Positions 1 to 12,565 of a stretch of 64,000 nucleotides of DNA are shown here, in pieces. How positions within the stretch are numbered: the first letter of the stretch is position 1; each line of letters opens with the position of its first letter. The DNA comes from Diorhabda sublineata (lineage: Eukaryota > Arthropoda > Insecta > Coleoptera > Chrysomelidae), in the NCBI RefSeq assembly GCF_026230105.1, contig NC_079485.1:22983572-23047571 (forward strand), in the 5' to 3' direction. The position numbers were made by a program, and so were the translations under genes. Below the pieces are notes generated by a model. That model had not been told where the DNA came from. It saw nothing but the letters and a program-made list of their open reading frames with translations, and did no database searches.

Positions 1-600
1 TCAACAGACTGAAATATTGGTCCTATAAATGCAAATTTGACCTAAGAAAAAGGTTGCACGGTGCAAGAGCCGACAAATAAGGTAAGATTACCGAGTACTT
101 CGATATTTTTATCCGAGTTTGACGTGGAAGGGGACCCGAACGTGAACCATCTTCAACATCTTGTCGACCATCTTGAAAACGCTTAAATCACTTGAAAATA
201 CGTGGACGTGACAAACATTCATTGACATACATTTTTTCAATAAATTATTTAATACAAACTAAGGCGACGGCTACACTGGTTTATCTATAGTTACGATAGA
301 CATAAAATTTGAAAGAGTAGACTTTGGACTACACAGCTAATCGTCATCAATATTTGGCGCATGCCTATTTTTTCTGCTCTCGTTACTTAATAGCTACACC
401 TCGTATATTTTACAATTCTGTAGAGCTACTTCACTTTAAGTAGAGCTTTCCTCGCCAAAAGCAATGTTATTGCAGAATAATAATTGAAAAGCAACATCGA
501 TTAACTCTTCAATAAATTGTAAAAATACGATTTGTAAGGTCTTAGATAGTAGTAAACGGTTATGATATCCCAGTAAAAAAATATGAAGGAGCTGTCACCA
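1..600. other. No recognisable feature
   Basis: AT-rich DNA. No gene, RNA gene or clear transposon domain was seen on either strand. Confidence 0.5.
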
Positions 601-619
601 CGGATTTGACGAAGTAGCT

Positions 620-875
620 CCACGATCTTAACACCTCATGTGCGGAATTTCCATTGATCAATTATATTATCAGGTCAGAAATTGGTTACAAAAGGTCACT
701 TAGTCTTATTAATTGGTCGGCGTTAGTACATTTTTTATTGATGGTTAAAGTTTTGAAAGGTCATTCAAAAAAATTAAAACTTCCACATATGCGGGTTCGA
801 AAAGCATTCGCTGATACTTGGTCAGCTTATATGAATATTTGGTCGGTTCAATTTGATACTAAAAAAATGAAGTGC
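620..875 (+). repeat. Dispersed repeat A, copy 1
   Basis: This stretch shares a recognisable core (around ATTAATTGGTCGGCGTTAG) with an inverted copy near 2165-2400. Its right half (ATATGAATATTTGGTCGGTT region) recurs near 3865-3935. The two inverted copies flank a Penelope-like GIY-YIG fragment, so it may be that element's terminal repeat. The short reading frame here has no recognisable domain and I do not call it a gene. Confidence 0.5.
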
Positions 876-1244
876 CATTGTCGTAACGCGCATGTTTTGG
901 GTCGGTTAATTGTATCAAGGCAATGAGCAAATGCGCACAGCTCTTTAATAGAACGGCATAAGGAAAATATTCTTAAAAAAAACTTTGATATGTACTACCA
1001 TCAAATATATAATAACGGAGAAATAAATAGGATATTTTTTTAACTACGAGGAGATCAACATAAATGCTTGGAATTTGAAAGATGATAGTTAACTAGCTTA
1101 TTTTATTATAATTTTAAATAATAATTAATTTTTTTGGTTAGAAATATTTTATTTTATTTACATATAAAAATATCATGAAAATCTATTTTTAAAATACATT
1201 TTTACGATTCCTACTATTCACCTCAGAAATAATTCCGAAATTTA

Positions 1245-1550
1245 ATGTACATTGGTCAGTCGAAAAGGTCACTAATCAGTCGGATAACTTCTCACAAAAG
1301 TGATAGCAGATTATATCCTGATAGATATTCATTAGCGACCCATGTCTATCATGAAGGACACAATATGAATTATGAATCTGCCAAAGTTTTTACAACTGAA
1401 AAAAACTACAAAAAAACGTTTATTTTTAGAAACAACATATATTCCCAAAATCATCAATGTATTAATAAGAAAACTGATTGCCTTAGTGTAATTTATGCAT
1501 ATCTTTTAGATTTTGAAAAAACAAATTCTATGAAAAATCAACGCCATTAA
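1245..1550 (+). pseudogene. Penelope-like element GIY-YIG endonuclease fragment
   Basis: The frame starts with YIGQSKRSL...RITSHKS and continues through H-x-x-GH-x-M-N-Y, then an IN-KKTDCLS-IYAYLL ending. This is the pattern of the GIY-YIG endonuclease domain at the C-terminus of Penelope-like retroelements: the YVGQTKR-like start, the conserved Arg and His, and the terminal INxKTD. Only about 100 residues remain. The reverse transcriptase that should precede it is absent, so this is a 5'-truncated copy. The downstream 3' region (1560-2040) ends in a repeat that is also found in the 30.9-31.2 kb palindrome. A second, shorter copy lies at 16.58-16.77 kb. Family assignment is from motif memory. 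Confidence 0.75.
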
Positions 1551-1559
1551 CAACCAACT

Positions 1560-1845
1560 AACCTCACCTAACCTATAAATTTCAACTTCACTAACCTATA
1601 AAATTTATTGTCATTTATATTCTAGCCAATGAATATTCAAGTACATTCATAACGACCTAACCTATTGAAATTTAATGTTATCCATAAATTTACCAATAAA
1701 TATTGGACATCATTCAATACAACTTATTTAACGTATAAAAATTCAACGTCATTCATAATCTAACCAATCAACAAACCAATAAAAAATTAATGAAAATTCC
1801 TATAGTAACCAGAATTAATATTTCAATTAAACAATATTTCTATCA
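1560..1845 (+). other. 3' untranslated part of the Penelope-like copy
   Basis: AT-rich DNA between the GIY-YIG frame and the terminal repeat B. No coding potential was seen. It contains several ACCTAACCTA-like runs. Assignment to the element is by position only. Confidence 0.35.
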
Positions 1846-1849
1846 ACGT

Positions 1850-2040
1850 TAATTTGAATATTGAATTTTGAATTCTATAAGTTTAAAAATTTTTACAAGC
1901 TTTAATAATATCAAAAATCACGGGAAATCTTAATTAATTATTTACCATACAATGAATACATAAGTATTCGAAAGATCGAAAATATATCGAAGTTCACTTT
2001 GGTGTTTCCTTGCCACGTTCCCAATAAAAAACTACTCTTA
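1850..2040 (+). repeat. Repeat B (Penelope-like 3' end), copy 1
   Basis: The stretch ends in AAGTATTCGAAAGATCGAAAATAT..., then a TTGCCACGTTCCCAATAAAA terminus. The same order of words appears at 4000-4100, in the right arm of the palindrome at 30.86-31.25 kb, and at 58.17-58.40 kb. Here it follows the GIY-YIG remnant directly, which suggests it is that element's terminal repeat. Confidence 0.6.
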
Positions 2041-2161
2041 TATAAATGTTCTTCCTGCAGAAAACAAAAGGACCTGGGCATCTCCCAAATCCCATGCATA
2101 CAGTGTGACCTTCACGTATATATATATGTTTTTTTTTTGTTTAATAAAACTGACAAAATAT

Positions 2162-2400
2162 TCATATAAGTCGATTAATTATCAGCGAACGCTTCTCGAT
2201 GGTGCATGCGTTGAATTTTTGATTTTCCTCGCTAATTAGGTGCCAAAATTTCTCAACGACCTTGAGAACCGTTGAAAAAAAATATTCTAGCGCTGACCAA
2301 TTAATATGACAAACTGAGCTTTTATGACTAATTCCTGATGGTATATTAGTTAATCGAAATTTCGCACATGGGGGTGGAACGAAGTTGTCTCTCTTCATAA
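2162..2400 (-). repeat. Dispersed repeat A, copy 2 (inverted)
   Basis: Read on the minus strand it matches the 620-780 copy across the CATATTAATTGGTCAGCGCT core and the following A/T-rich stretch. The reading frame here shares the INWSALxxFF peptide with copy 1, which shows common descent rather than a host gene. Confidence 0.55.
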
Positions 2401-3010
2401 AACATCACAGGAGCTTATAACTAAGCATATCATTCCGTAAGTTATGAATACAATACTTAGAATAAATTCACCCATCCCAATGAATTCTTTTATATTTTTC
2501 TATTAATAATGTTTGTTTTCTTTACACCTAACTGTTAAATTTCTCAATCTTTACTTCATGTATAGATGTCATAGACACCCTGTGTAATTAATAACTCTAA
2601 ACTGAACTAATTTAAAAAAGATATTTATTGACGAATTCATATAACTTAGACTGGGTTAATCTATTTAAAGCAGAAATGAGACTGTTAATTAAGGTTATAA
2701 CTACTGTCTGGCGCCATGAAACTCTTCTTTCTTTAAATAACTAGAGTAATACTTAGAGCAATTGGATTTTTTTCCGTTAGAGTCTTTATTAATAATGGTT
2801 TTAAGTAATGAAACAATTTGAAATTCCCTTAATAGCTTTCTTAGTTGCCATATTGCCATATTCAGTAGAAAACTTAAGTTAACTCCATTTTAATAGACGT
2901 CGAGTATGCAAAAAGACTTCTAAATTTACAATTAAGGAATTGTTGCAAGAAAAAATTCAATCTATTAAATTCACTATCATTCAGGATGTATCGAAATGAG
3001 TAAGGAAAAT
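2401..3010. other. No recognisable feature
   Basis: Nothing supportable was found here on either strand. Confidence 0.4.
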
Positions 3011-3014
3011 AAAA

Positions 3015-3585
3015 TTACCGTACATTAGATTCCGGGAAACACCGGAGCCAAGGGAAATTAAATAACTGATAAGCTCGCTAAAGCGGTGGCAGACAAGTCC
3101 TGTGACCTGAACCCTTCTGTAGTATCAGCTACAAAATAATGGAAAAAGCACTGGAAAAGAAGGTACCTAGGAGCAAAACCAAATATTGGGACAACCTACA
3201 AGAACTGAGACAGGCAAAAATTCTTCTGGGAAACTGTAACCAGAGCAGATTTGCAGAATGTATCAACCTAAGGGAGAACAATCTACGAATATTCCCAAGA
3301 GTTCTATCGGGACACTGTCACGTCAACAAACACCTTAATACGCTAAACCTAGCAAATAATGCTTTATGTAGGTTTTGAAACCTCTATCCACACTCTCTAC
3401 AAGTGTGAAACGCTACGAAATTTCAGAGCACTACACTTGGGAGCGTATGAAATAGAAGACGAAGATCTCTGACAATTAAAGCCATCCCACATTCTAGACA
3501 TTTTGAAAGGATTGAGATTAATTGATCAGCTATAAACACTAGGTCCTCCAGTATCGCAGCATGAAAGGTGGACACAATAGATCAT
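3015..3585 (+). pseudogene. Non-LTR retrotransposon RNase H and C-terminal remnant
   Basis: With stops and frameshifts ignored, the plus strand reads IPGNTGAKGN...TDKLAKAVADKS. This resembles the C-terminal helix region of the LINE RNase H domain (W-[IV]-P-G-H-x-G-x-x-GN-x-x-AD-x-LA-K). Further on, ETSIHTLYKCETLRNFRA...LGAYEIEDEDL resembles the Cys/His C-terminal segment that follows RNase H in these elements. There are multiple in-frame stops, so the copy is dead. The clade (I, R1 or Jockey-like) cannot be fixed from this piece. Confidence 0.6.
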
Positions 3586-3804
3586 TTGGGTCGCAGTGTA
3601 TACCAGACCCCAAATCCATACATACATAAGGATGTATCATTGCATCAGAACATCAAAATGAGGACGTTTCTAATTTCTAGTAATAAGCTATATGTAGGTA
3701 CTAATACGTGAACTTTTGATTTTCATCTGTTGCAGTGGAGTGATGGTTGTTTAGGGTGGAGTAGATATTATTTAGGAGAGAGAATATAGCATCATTTGTG
3801 CATT

Positions 3805-3940
3805 TGTTACTGTTTTTAAATGGTTAGTAGAGAAATTTTGATTCGCGAGGAAAACAAAAAATTCCACTTATGCCCGATCGAGAAGGGTTCGCTGATAATT
3901 GGTCGACTTATATGAATATTTGGTCAGTTTGATTAAACAA
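3805..3940 (+). repeat. Dispersed repeat A, partial copy 3
   Basis: Matches 760-870 across the CGA-AAGGGTTCGCTGATAATTGGTC-ACTTATATGAATATTTGGTC segment. It is followed by an AT dinucleotide-rich stretch and a copy of repeat B, the same A-then-B order as around the Penelope-like fragment. Confidence 0.5.
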
Positions 3941-3944
3941 AAAA

Positions 3945-4110
3945 CATATATATAATATATACATATTATATTATTATATATATAAATATTTTAAAAATTT
4001 GTACAAGCTTTAATAATATGATGTATACATAAGTATTCTCGGAAATATATTGAGGTCCACTTTGGTGTTTTCTTGCCACGTTCCCAATAAAAACCAATAA
4101 AAAACTACTC
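3945..4110 (+). repeat. TA-rich stretch and repeat B, copy 2
   Basis: Contains the ACAAGCTTTAATAATAT block, then ACATAAGTATTC and the TTGCCACGTTCCCAATAAAA terminus seen at 1850-2040. Confidence 0.55.
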
Positions 4111-4470
4111 ATTATATATATAAATTACATTTCTTTAATTTCTTATTTCTTAGGCCTTTTAATATGTTCAGAAAAATTAATTTTCTCCTATATCTCAAAT
4201 GCATAACAGTATTCAATTGAATTATTTATAGTTTTATTAGAATATAAAAAATAGAGCTATAAATTTTACTTAAATTATTTAGGTCTTTCTTATCATTTAT
4301 AGCTTTTTCGTTCTTATGAATGTGAACCATTTCGAAAAATTCTCTTTTTCGTGTATTAAATTCCGTTTCAAGAATTTTTAAATATTTATAATTGAATTTA
4401 TGTTTTTTGATATTTCATGGTTGGTTAATGCATTTCTATATTTTATCGTATTGATGTAGCACTTTTTCCA
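4111..4470. other. No recognisable feature
   Basis: AT-rich DNA. Nothing supportable was seen. Confidence 0.4.
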
Positions 4471-4474
4471 GTTG

Positions 4475-5670
4475 CCTTACGCCAGCTATAATTATACCTC
4501 TGCATAAAGGAGAAGATAAAAATCAAGCATTGAATTATCGCCCAATTGCACTCCTTCCCACGTTATCTAAGATCATAGAAAGATTGATCAAAAAGAGGCT
4601 TTTATCATTTTTGTTTAAATATAAATTACTTATTACCCATCGAAACTGGAGGGCTTTTAAGTAATAAATGCACAAATGATGCTATATTTTCTCTCCTAAA
4701 TAATGTCTACTCCACACTAAACATCCATCATTCCTCTGCAAAAACTTTTTGTGATTTTTCTAAGGCTTTCGATTGTGTTGATCATGATATTTTAATTAAC
4801 AAATTGCAATACAACGGTTTCGGCGAAACATCTCTCACAAGGTGTAAGTCATATCTTACCACCAGAAGTCACCTTGTAAGGGTTGATATACGATGTCTTC
4901 TTGCAAGCCTATAGAGTGCCCCAAGGTTCAGTACTAGGCCCTAGTTTGTTTATTCTGTTTATAAACGACATCGCCTATCTAGACATCAGTGGTAAAATAT
5001 GTTTTTTTGCAGACGATACTATTTTCTCTTGGTATAACCCTGATGTCCCGGCACTTCACACGACCATATCTATCTATATCTATTGACCTGATCACTCTTA
5101 AATCATGGTGCGATTCTAATCATCTGTGTCTCAACTTTTCCAAAACTAAAGTTTTAGCATATAATAGTACATTGTAGCCTTTTCTATTAAATAATACCAC
5201 CATTGAAGTCATTAGTTAGATATTTACTCGGACTAAACTGCAGGGACTTCTTCAAAAGATTAAAAATTCTGACTCTTCCTGCTTTATTCATATTTGAATC
5301 CGTTTGCCTAATTCGTAAACACGTTTCTCCTTTACCCACTTACTAAACGTTCAAAACTAGTGAAGTGCTCAATATTTTACCATGCAAAAAAATGCACAAT
5401 CACTGGTCAATTGAAATCAAATCGATATCATCTTTTACCGCATTTCGCAATAATTTTAGGGCAGATTTACTGGAAGGTACCTTCTTCTCTGTAAACGACT
5501 TCTATTCTAATAATAATATTTAATTCCGGGCATGCTGTAAACTGGTTTAATTTTGCTTTGGATTTATATACTAATTATTACCTATTACTATTACCTATAA
5601 TTTTGTTATTCATTATGTTTTTTCAGCTTTTGTCTACAAATTTTAACGATTTATTGACAATAAAGAATTT
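4475..5670 (+). pseudogene. Non-LTR retrotransposon reverse transcriptase remnant
   Basis: Successive frames show the ordered blocks of a LINE reverse transcriptase: AIIIPLHKGED...NYRPIALLPTLSKIIERL, then FCDFSKAFDCVDHDIL, then the block B motif VPQGSVLGPSLFILFINDI, then CFFADDT, the catalytic FADD box. A later block reads SWCDSNHLCLNFSKTKVL. Frameshifts around 4640-4680 and 4890, plus stops, inactivate it. An AATAAAG-containing tail near 5660 probably marks the 3' end. It resembles the Jockey/CR1-like insect LINEs; the clade is uncertain. Confidence 0.85.
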
Positions 5671-6390
5671 CTCTCTTTCTTTAAAGTTGTTTTCAGTGAA
5701 TTCATATGGAAACCACATGGATCTTACCAAGTGATCTAAAATCATTATATATAGTTTTTTGTGAACAATTCAAAGATGCCTCAAGCTTATGCTACATTTA
5801 AATAGCAACAAAAAACGACATTCATCAGAATATGTCATATAAAGCTTTTTTTCAGATTTGAAATAATACATTGTAAAGTATAAAGCTTCTCATTACTCTC
5901 TCTTTTATTATTTATACAAATAATAAATCATACTGTTGTTTAGATATGTATGAATAATGAAAATATTTTTAGTTATTTGTGAAAACAAAATCGGAAATGT
6001 GTATTTTATACAAATAATTCAGAATATGTTTACATTTTTTACAAGCGCATTTCGTATGATAAATAATTATTTTGTTATTATTTTCTCCTTTGAATCAGTA
6101 TTTGATTTCCTCAAAAGTTCAAGGCGTCGGTCATATTTTGGTATTTAAAATATTTAACCATTATTTAAATGTAACTTAAACTACGAAAGGAAATAAATAA
6201 AATCAAATGCGTGTGTTTTTACAATTGATTAAACAACATGCAGATAAGAAAATTGAACTGAAATGGGAAAATAAGACTTCTGTGTGTTTAGATCAAAGTA
6301 AAAAAATCACTTTTGAACTTTTCTGTACCTATATCTTCAACTACAGGATTTGATTTATATAAATTTTGAAGGTCAAGTGCGTCGGATAAT
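5671..6390. other. No recognisable feature
   Basis: AT-rich DNA. The short frame at 5957-6148 has no recognisable domain. Confidence 0.4.
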
Positions 6391-6399
6391 TATAGATTA

Positions 6400-7480
6400 A
6401 TGGCATTTTTTCTATAGAGTTGTAGCTACAATAACAAAAATAGGACTGAAAAATGACATACAAAAAATAAGGAATATATCAAAATATATTCCGTAAAGAT
6501 AGATAAACAGAAGATCAAATTTTCTCAATAATAACGATCATAAATCCCCACTATTACACTCACTATTTATAGACTTGAAAGCAGCTTATTATTCTATACT
6601 TAAACCAAAGTTACTGAACGCGGAATGGATCAAATACCAGATAATATATGCAAATTAGTAGAAATCGTAAAAAAATAATAAATCGCATTAGATTAGGAGA
6701 AATTTGAAGTACGCCAAGTGCTAATATCCACTCTCCTTTTAATACAGTGTGTGAAAATAACGTGCTTATATATCCATTTCAGTTACTTCCAATGAAATGT
6801 TGCATGAATGGTTTCTCCATTAATTCAGGTGAAATGTAATTATACGCGGACAAAAAAAAATAACCGTTATCAAGAGATCATGAAAAAAACTGATGACGCA
6901 GCTCACTGCAGTTTGGAAGGTAGTAACAATTGGATCAATAAAAATTTTTTCTAGAACTAACCAACCAAAGACCGTCACTCATTATGGAAAATCCTTGGAC
7001 ATTCTGCACAATTTTAGACAAAATCCTCGTATCCATGAGAGAGCTTGTATTACAACTAAATGATAGTAAAGTCAGTCTAAATTATTTGAAAAAGCTTTTA
7101 GTCCACATTTTCATGTATACCTAGTAGAAATTGGAATAGCAGAAAGTTACAACTTTATTAACACACTGTATATCATAGCTATAGAAAGCTTTGTGAAAAA
7201 GGCGGTATGAATTGGCTTAAGAAAAAAACATTCTTAAGCGTATTATGTAGTATTCATAGAAAATGGAAAGGAAAAGCTAAAGAGGATAGCACAAAAATTA
7301 AAAGTGAGTAATTTGGGTTATTGAATGGATGAAATGAAAAATAAGTATATAAAAATTGAAAATAGAAATGAAAGGAAGAAAACAGAATTTCTACATTTAG
7401 ACTTACAAGTAAAAGTAAAAATTAAAAGACAATTATATCTAGCTGGGAACCTTTCCAAATAGTAAATGTGACGATACGTG
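6400..7480 (+). pseudogene. Decayed LINE reverse transcriptase remnant
   Basis: The plus strand contains SLFIDLKAAYYSILKPKLL, which matches the LFIDFKAAYDSI..KKL catalytic block of insect LINE reverse transcriptases. It is followed by scattered weak similarity. Many stops and indels are present. The boundaries are approximate because only the block A region is convincing. Confidence 0.45.
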
Positions 7481-8630
7481 TTAAACAGGTAAAAAACGGA
7501 TTGTACTTTATTTTTAAATCAAAGCAACAAGCAAAACACAGGTTATGATAAAAAACTATAAACTAAATCCAAAATATGAGAGTTGGGAAATCTATGAGGA
7601 GAAAAAAAAGAAGGATGAATGTGATGATCAAACAAAGTATTTGAACTGTACAAAGAAAGAATCACTAAGATAATCCAATTAAAATGATTGCATTGACTAG
7701 GAAATTTGAAAAGATTGGATTTTATTACATCAAATTTTCATTAAAACTTCTACAAGTCCTTTTTCATAGATATTTGTTCTAACATATACCATATTTGTTT
7801 TCTGAATGATCGTTTTCGAGAATCTTTCGTTGTTATACTATTTTTGGCTAGTTCTATTACCTTTAATTTAGAGAGAAGATCTGGAGCGGAACTCTCATGA
7901 ATAGAAACACGTAGTAGAATAAGTGGAAATTTGGTACTCTGATGAATTGTTTTGCTAGATTTCTGCTCCAATTTTCACGTCCCTCAATCCCTTATGGAAT
8001 CGACTTTAAACGAAAAATTATACCTTTAGAATACCATTCAATGATTTCTTCTAAACATAGATGGTGTTAGCAAAAAGAGATATCCTCTATGATGTTTGAA
8101 GAATAATTTACAGTTCATTGTAGCACCTATCCCAACTTCAACACTTCAGTCATAATAATAGACCAAAACATTAATACAATAACTAAAATTATCGAGAAAA
8201 AGTGTGTAATATATCTTTTTGACAATTCTGATTCTGAATAAAAATAAGTTTTCGATAAAAGTCGTAGGTGTGTTATCAACTTATAGTGGCTTATTATAAA
8301 TAATGGAGCTTTATCAACTTCAAGGTTATAAAAGAAATGTTGTGGTATGTGGTTTGGTTCTCTTATCAAATTTCGCAACTATTTCTAATTTAACTAAAAA
8401 CGTTCAATTTTATGTATAAAATTGACACAAATTTTAATAAACGAGTGGACTTTCAATGAAAAATACTGGTATCCATAAGAGACTAATTTACATATGAGAG
8501 TAAAATGAACAAAATATATTTGGTAAGAGCATTTCATTATAAAATTTATTTATTATAATGTATACCAGAGGATTGATTTCATTATTAATACTCGTACAAA
8601 GGAATAACCTACAATGTAACAACTACATTA
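7481..8630. other. No recognisable feature
   Basis: No supportable gene. The short frames at 7750-7971 and 8127-8378 (minus) have no recognisable family. Confidence 0.4.
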
Positions 8631-8639
8631 TTTTAAACA

Positions 8640-9540
8640 ATATATAAAAAATATTAACGGAGAACTTGGAAGAGAGCGGCGAAGACTACCAACGGGGCTT
8701 TAGAAAGGAAAGTTCCACCGTAAACGCAATACAAACTATGACACAGACATTGGAACAGTGCTATAAAAATGACACACAGCTGCAAATAATATTTATCGAT
8801 TTCAAACAAATTTCCAATAGTATAAATAGAAGAAAGCTGATGAGGCATTTGAAAGACAAGCCAGCAAAACTTTTCAGATTAATAGAGAAGATAATGGAAA
8901 AGTCAAAAGAGAAACTACTAACTATAGAAGGTTTGATAGGGAAGATAAAAGGTGAAACAGGAAAATGCACTATCTAAGACTATTCAATGTAGCTCTATGA
9001 GGAGCAATAAGAGAGGCTGCAATAAAATGCACTCTTGCACAAACAATTGTACTGTTAGTGGTACATGCACACGAAATAGGACAGATAGGAATGAAAAAAT
9101 CCTAAAATAAAATACATTGAGTATAATATGACAAGAATAAAAATAAATGGAATCAACATAAAAATACAAGAGTACTGTTAGGAAAAAGTGAAGAGCTTCA
9201 AATAGTTAGATAACATCTAAATGGAAGAAATAACGGATCAGAAAAGATGAAAAACATCATACAATTTGGAAATATAATAGATTTATAAGAAACAAAAATT
9301 TAAACAAAGTTAAAAATCTTCGAAGCAGTAAAAAGACCTTTGTCACTCACGCCGAATAAACTATGAGTCTCGCGAAGATACAATAAGAGATTTCAAAAAT
9401 ATTAGAGACGAAAAGCTAAGAATCTTAGGGCCAAAGAAAATAAATAAGAATGAATATAGAAGGCTATCAGAAACTATAAAAAATGAGTTGGACTCAAGCC
9501 AAAAGAGACCTAAAATTAAAAAAATATATATGTTCTATAT
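8640..9540 (+). pseudogene. LINE reverse transcriptase remnant, second family
   Basis: The frame at 8666-8976 reads EDYQRGFRKESSTVNAIQTM...LEQCYKND, then IIFIDFKQISNSINRRKL, then PAKLFRLIEKIMEKSK. This matches the block order YQ-GFR-GRSTxD, LFIDFKQAYDSI, PxKLIRLI of a common insect LINE family. Downstream, broken frames read MTRIKINGINIKIQ...KVKSFK and later REDTIRDFKNIRDEKLRILG, as expected for the C-terminal part of the same protein. The catalytic FIDFKQA-D is damaged (QISNSI) and later frames have stops. The LINE tail at 26.46-26.93 kb may come from a related element. Confidence 0.75.
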
Positions 9541-10600
9541 TATACATGTTAACAAAATTATGTTTATTCTAGAATCTGGTTTGAGTAAATTACAGTATAG
9601 TTTAGACAAGTTAATTTGTTGTAAAAATTAAGCATCAACATTCTTCCGTGCTTTCAGTCGGACCTGTGCAAAGGGAGAGAAATTCTATAAAAGCTATTGT
9701 CAACACCTATTCATTTTCTGTCCCAAGTTAAAAATAAACTGTGTTTGTCAAACAGACATAATGACTTAGCGAGTTTATATTACCATGGAGTGTTAATAAA
9801 CCACGATTAAGAGAAGATCTTTTAATAGTGGTAATATAATTGCTGTGAATCTTAAGAGACAGCAACATCAAAAGGAGTTTACAAAACATTATGAAAAGTA
9901 TAGTTTCACTAATTTTAGTTATACATTCAATATAAACAGTCAATTATTTTTAGAAGTATCCATTGGAAAGAATTATTTCAATGGAACTATCACATCCACG
10001 TTTTTCTAGTTTCAGCAATGAAAATTAAAATCTACGGAAAATAAACTAATGTAACCTTTTCAACGTAATTAATCGAGTATGATTGTTTGATTTGGGTTGG
10101 ACTTCCTATTAACGCAAACGTAAATGTGATATTAAAATTTTATGGAAACGACTGTAACAGGGTATTTCATTTTCACCATTCTATCATTTTCGTCAGTTGA
10201 ATGGAAACAATTTGTTTGCATTCGATTGATTAAAATCAATTGTAAAAAAGAGTGTTCATTATAAAAGAAAAATAAACAAATATTTTTAATATTAATTTTA
10301 AATATTTATAAAACTTTTAGATGATATTAACAAAAATTTTTTCTGGAATTTAATTTTGACATGAAAATACCTATAAAAGTCATAGTCTCAACAAGCTTCA
10401 CACAAAGTTTTAGCTTGCTGATTTGATCAATTTTTTAATAATAGAGCTCGAACGACTTATTTTGAAGAATGTGTCAAATTAAATTTTCGACTAAAAAAGG
10501 ATTAACACCAATACAAATAAAAAACAGCATGTAGGCAGGTTACGGTGTCTATCATTCTCATCAATTAAAAATTGGTTTTTTCGCTAGGAGCCTAAAACCA
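9541..10600. other. No recognisable feature
   Basis: Nothing supportable. The minus-strand frame at 9728-9943 has no known domain. Confidence 0.4.
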
Positions 10601-10604
10601 AAGT

Positions 10605-11175
10605 GAGCGCCTTGAATTCTCAGCGCAGTGCAAAAGTATCGTCGATTAGAATGAACGATTTTTAAAGCTTTGTCTCGAGGACCAAGAAAGTGTAATCCGA
10701 TCAATTGTAACAGGTGATAACAGCATTGTTATTTTTTATGATCCAACATTCAAAAGAAATTCCATAAGAAGCACCAAAAAAATGATGGCCAGAATATTTT
10801 GGGACTGCGAGTGTATCTTTTTGATCGACATTAATATAACCATGAACGCGGGTATTACCCTGACTTAGTATGGCAGTTACGTAAAAAAATTTTCGAAAGA
10901 AGGCTCGGCGAAATCAACCGAGGTATGCGCTTGTTTCATAAGAACGCTCCAGTCCCATTGCTTCACTTTCCAAGGCTACTGTACACTGTATAGACCTGAT
11001 CTGGCCCCGTCCAACTATTTTTTTTCGCAAATATAAAGGTTTAAGAAACATTTTGACTCTACAGATACATCATATTGTCATAGTGGCAGAAGCTTTAATC
11101 ACACGTTCTGCAAAGTGTGTGGAAATAAAAGGAAAATATATTGAAAAATAATCGCAGTTTTATTTAAGACATTTC
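10605..11175 (+). pseudogene. mariner transposase remnant (same family as 16.9-17.9 kb)
   Basis: The plus strand reads MMARIFWDCECIFLIDINITMN...GSYVKKFSKEGSAKSTEVCA, then YTVYRPDLAPSNYFF, then HFDST. These are the mariner blocks MATIFWDxEG-LLIDY, the segment before the second catalytic Asp, and the SPDLAPSDYHLF-type third catalytic block. It begins near the same QCKS-like words as the minus-strand copy at 17.6 kb, and the nucleotide match between the two is obvious. Frameshifts and stops inactivate it. Confidence 0.8.
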
Positions 11176-12560
11176 TATCTATGTTAGATTAAGAATTGAT
11201 GGACCGCAGTACGTATATTATAAATGGCATATTCCATTCAGGTTGGTTCTAATATAGTGTCCAGAACAAGTAAACTAAAAATAAATACGATTTTGGGATA
11301 ACAATATAACGGAATTTTAGGTTAAGTATGCGAAATAATTCAGTGGTCACGAATCATTTTAACCACGCAGCTCTTATATCCTTCACTTCTTCTAACCAAA
11401 TGTCGGAAAAATAAACAATGATATATTTGGATTGGAGCAAGCGTAAAAAGCGACAAAGTTATTTAAAAAATTATTATTTCAGTCACTTAATGATGATATT
11501 AGACTAAGTGGTGAGACTTTTTATTTTTATATTACCTAAATCACAGATACTCTTTGGTATTGACATTTTTGTGATTTTCCATTAATTTATGATCTCTGCT
11601 TTTGTTACCGCTTATCGCCCCACTGCGACGGTAACTTGTCTGAAAATATGCAGACAAAACAAAGACTCTTTGAAGTCACCGCCTCCAGACATAACTTGCA
11701 AAAGTCTTCGAATTTATTAACAACAATAAGATTAAAATATTTTGTCATGAAATATAAATATCTGTATTTTCTAATTGGTGAGTAAAACCGAAGACATAGG
11801 ATATAAAAAAATATGGAGAAAGGAGCTAACGTAATAACTTGAAAGATATTTTTCCAATTTGTACGTAATGACTACATTTAAGTAAAAATTCAATAGTTTT
11901 TCATCCCATCTTAACTTGTCTTCTGTGCCGTTCTTTGTTGCCATTGACTGCTTAAAAGATATTAGTCACATTAAATAATTTTGTCTTGTCCAACTGTAGC
12001 TGTAAGTATAATATTGCAATTTTAGTTTTTGTAGATAGTACCAAAATTTTTGATAAATTAAAAGATATAAATTGTCAATTAATTCCCTATTAAAAATATC
12101 GATAATCGACGTTTATGTTCACACAAAAATAAAATTTCAAGAATGTTACATATATAATAATTGTCTTAAACGCTTCCGCTCCTGTCACATGCGATATATT
12201 AATACTTTACAAAAGAAAGCTTTCAATAAGATTTAAAATTGTCCTCCAGGACTCTTCTGATCGATTTCTACGTAAATTGAACATCTCATTTATTGTTTCC
12301 AGGTAGGGAATAATATTTCTCTCCCCATTCGAGTAATTTAAAAATAATGCCAACAAGGAAGATAGTCTTAACGTTTCCTACGTAATTGAGAATTTGGTTT
12401 CGAGGTCTGTACCAAAAGTTTCAAAGGAAAGGCTATAAAATATAATATGAACTGATTGTTGTGCATTTTCTTTTGCTCGATAATATTCCACCACGGTGAA
12501 GTTTTGTATAGTATTTAATAAAAATTCCAAAATGAATATACAATATGAGTTTGATTTTAT
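11176..12560. other. No recognisable feature
   Basis: Unassigned AT-rich DNA on both strands. Confidence 0.4.
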
Positions 12561-12565
12561 TTATA

